Assembly: GCA_016779205.1 (NCBI GenBank) | Contig: JADHOC010000023.1 | Location: forward strand, 23,845 to 87,844 | DNA length: 64,000 bases | Direction: 5' to 3' | From: Planctomycetota bacterium | GTDB taxonomy: Bacteria; Planctomycetota; UBA1135; GCA-002686595 | Part shown: piece by piece, positions 63,920 through 64,000 of the stretch | How positions within the stretch are numbered: position 1 is the stretch's first letter | Layout: each line of letters opens with the position of its first letter | Position numbers and translations under genes: made by a program | Notes under the pieces: generated by a model | What the model saw: only the letters and a program-made list of their open reading frames with translations | The model's database searches: none | Told to the model about the DNA's origin: nothing

Positions 63920-64000
63920 ACCGCGCCTCCCGCCGGCCCACGACAGACCTGCGCGGTCCACCCACCAAGCGGACCTCCTTCGCCCGTTGCGCTCCCGCCC

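Overview
The window is GC-rich (about 70% by eye) bacterial chromosome with tightly packed genes. The best fit is a Planctomycetota-like organism. The basis is family composition: many secreted proteins with PPC-like and discoidin-like domains, a C-terminal secretion-type module shared by two large exoproteins, several hybrid histidine kinases, a Ser/Thr kinase with TPR repeats, and a capsule/EPS locus making GDP-fucose. This is inference; there is no rRNA or other phylogenetic marker in the window. I saw no tRNA, rRNA, CRISPR array, insertion sequence or phage gene.

Layout. 1-4140 (minus): ruvC, a FlhG/MinD-type ATPase, a ComEA-like HhH protein, a nadC fused to an RsbW-like ATPase domain, and a VanZ-like gene cut by the left edge. 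4236-5449 (plus): ispD-ispF of the MEP isoprenoid pathway. 5539-15183: a secreted terpenoid-cyclase-fold protein, an MsbA-type ABC exporter, two parvulin/SurA-like envelope proteins, a HEAT-repeat protein and a degenerate peptidase-MA-like protein. 15474-18749: two tandem B12-binding radical SAM paralogues. 19062-22867: two paralogous secreted esterases flanking a glyoxalase-fold gene. 23022-24793: amt-glnK ammonium module. 24994-29151: hybrid kinase, isochorismatase-type hydrolase, hybrid kinase. 29431-31494: large PPC-domain exoprotein.

31807-42414 is an exopolysaccharide locus: O-antigen-ligase-like polymerase with TPR tail, Wza-like export protein, GT2 glycosyltransferase, gmd and fcl (GDP-fucose) on plus, meeting a WecA/TagO-like initiating transferase and a Wzc-like tyrosine autokinase on minus. 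A PP2C phosphatase follows. 43598-54119 holds small secreted proteins, a second large exoprotein, a FUN14 protein, an OmpR-type regulator with a degenerate receiver, a sulfatase-superfamily protein, a Ser/Thr kinase-TPR protein and a DCC-family protein. 54312-60156 holds a DnaQ-type exonuclease fused to a WYL-like domain, a third hybrid kinase, a dimethylargininase-like enzyme and typA/bipA. 60251-63919 is an outer-membrane/lipoprotein operon, a 29-bp tandem repeat, a DUF2256-DUF3253 protein and a conserved hypothetical.

A recurring AT-containing hexamer of the form TAGRNT (or TACCTT, TAGCTT) lies 6-60 bases before many first-gene starts. Several sit only 6-8 bases from the start codon, suggesting a sigma-70-type -10 element and frequent leaderless mRNAs. 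All product calls rest on motifs read from translated sequence; no database search was run.
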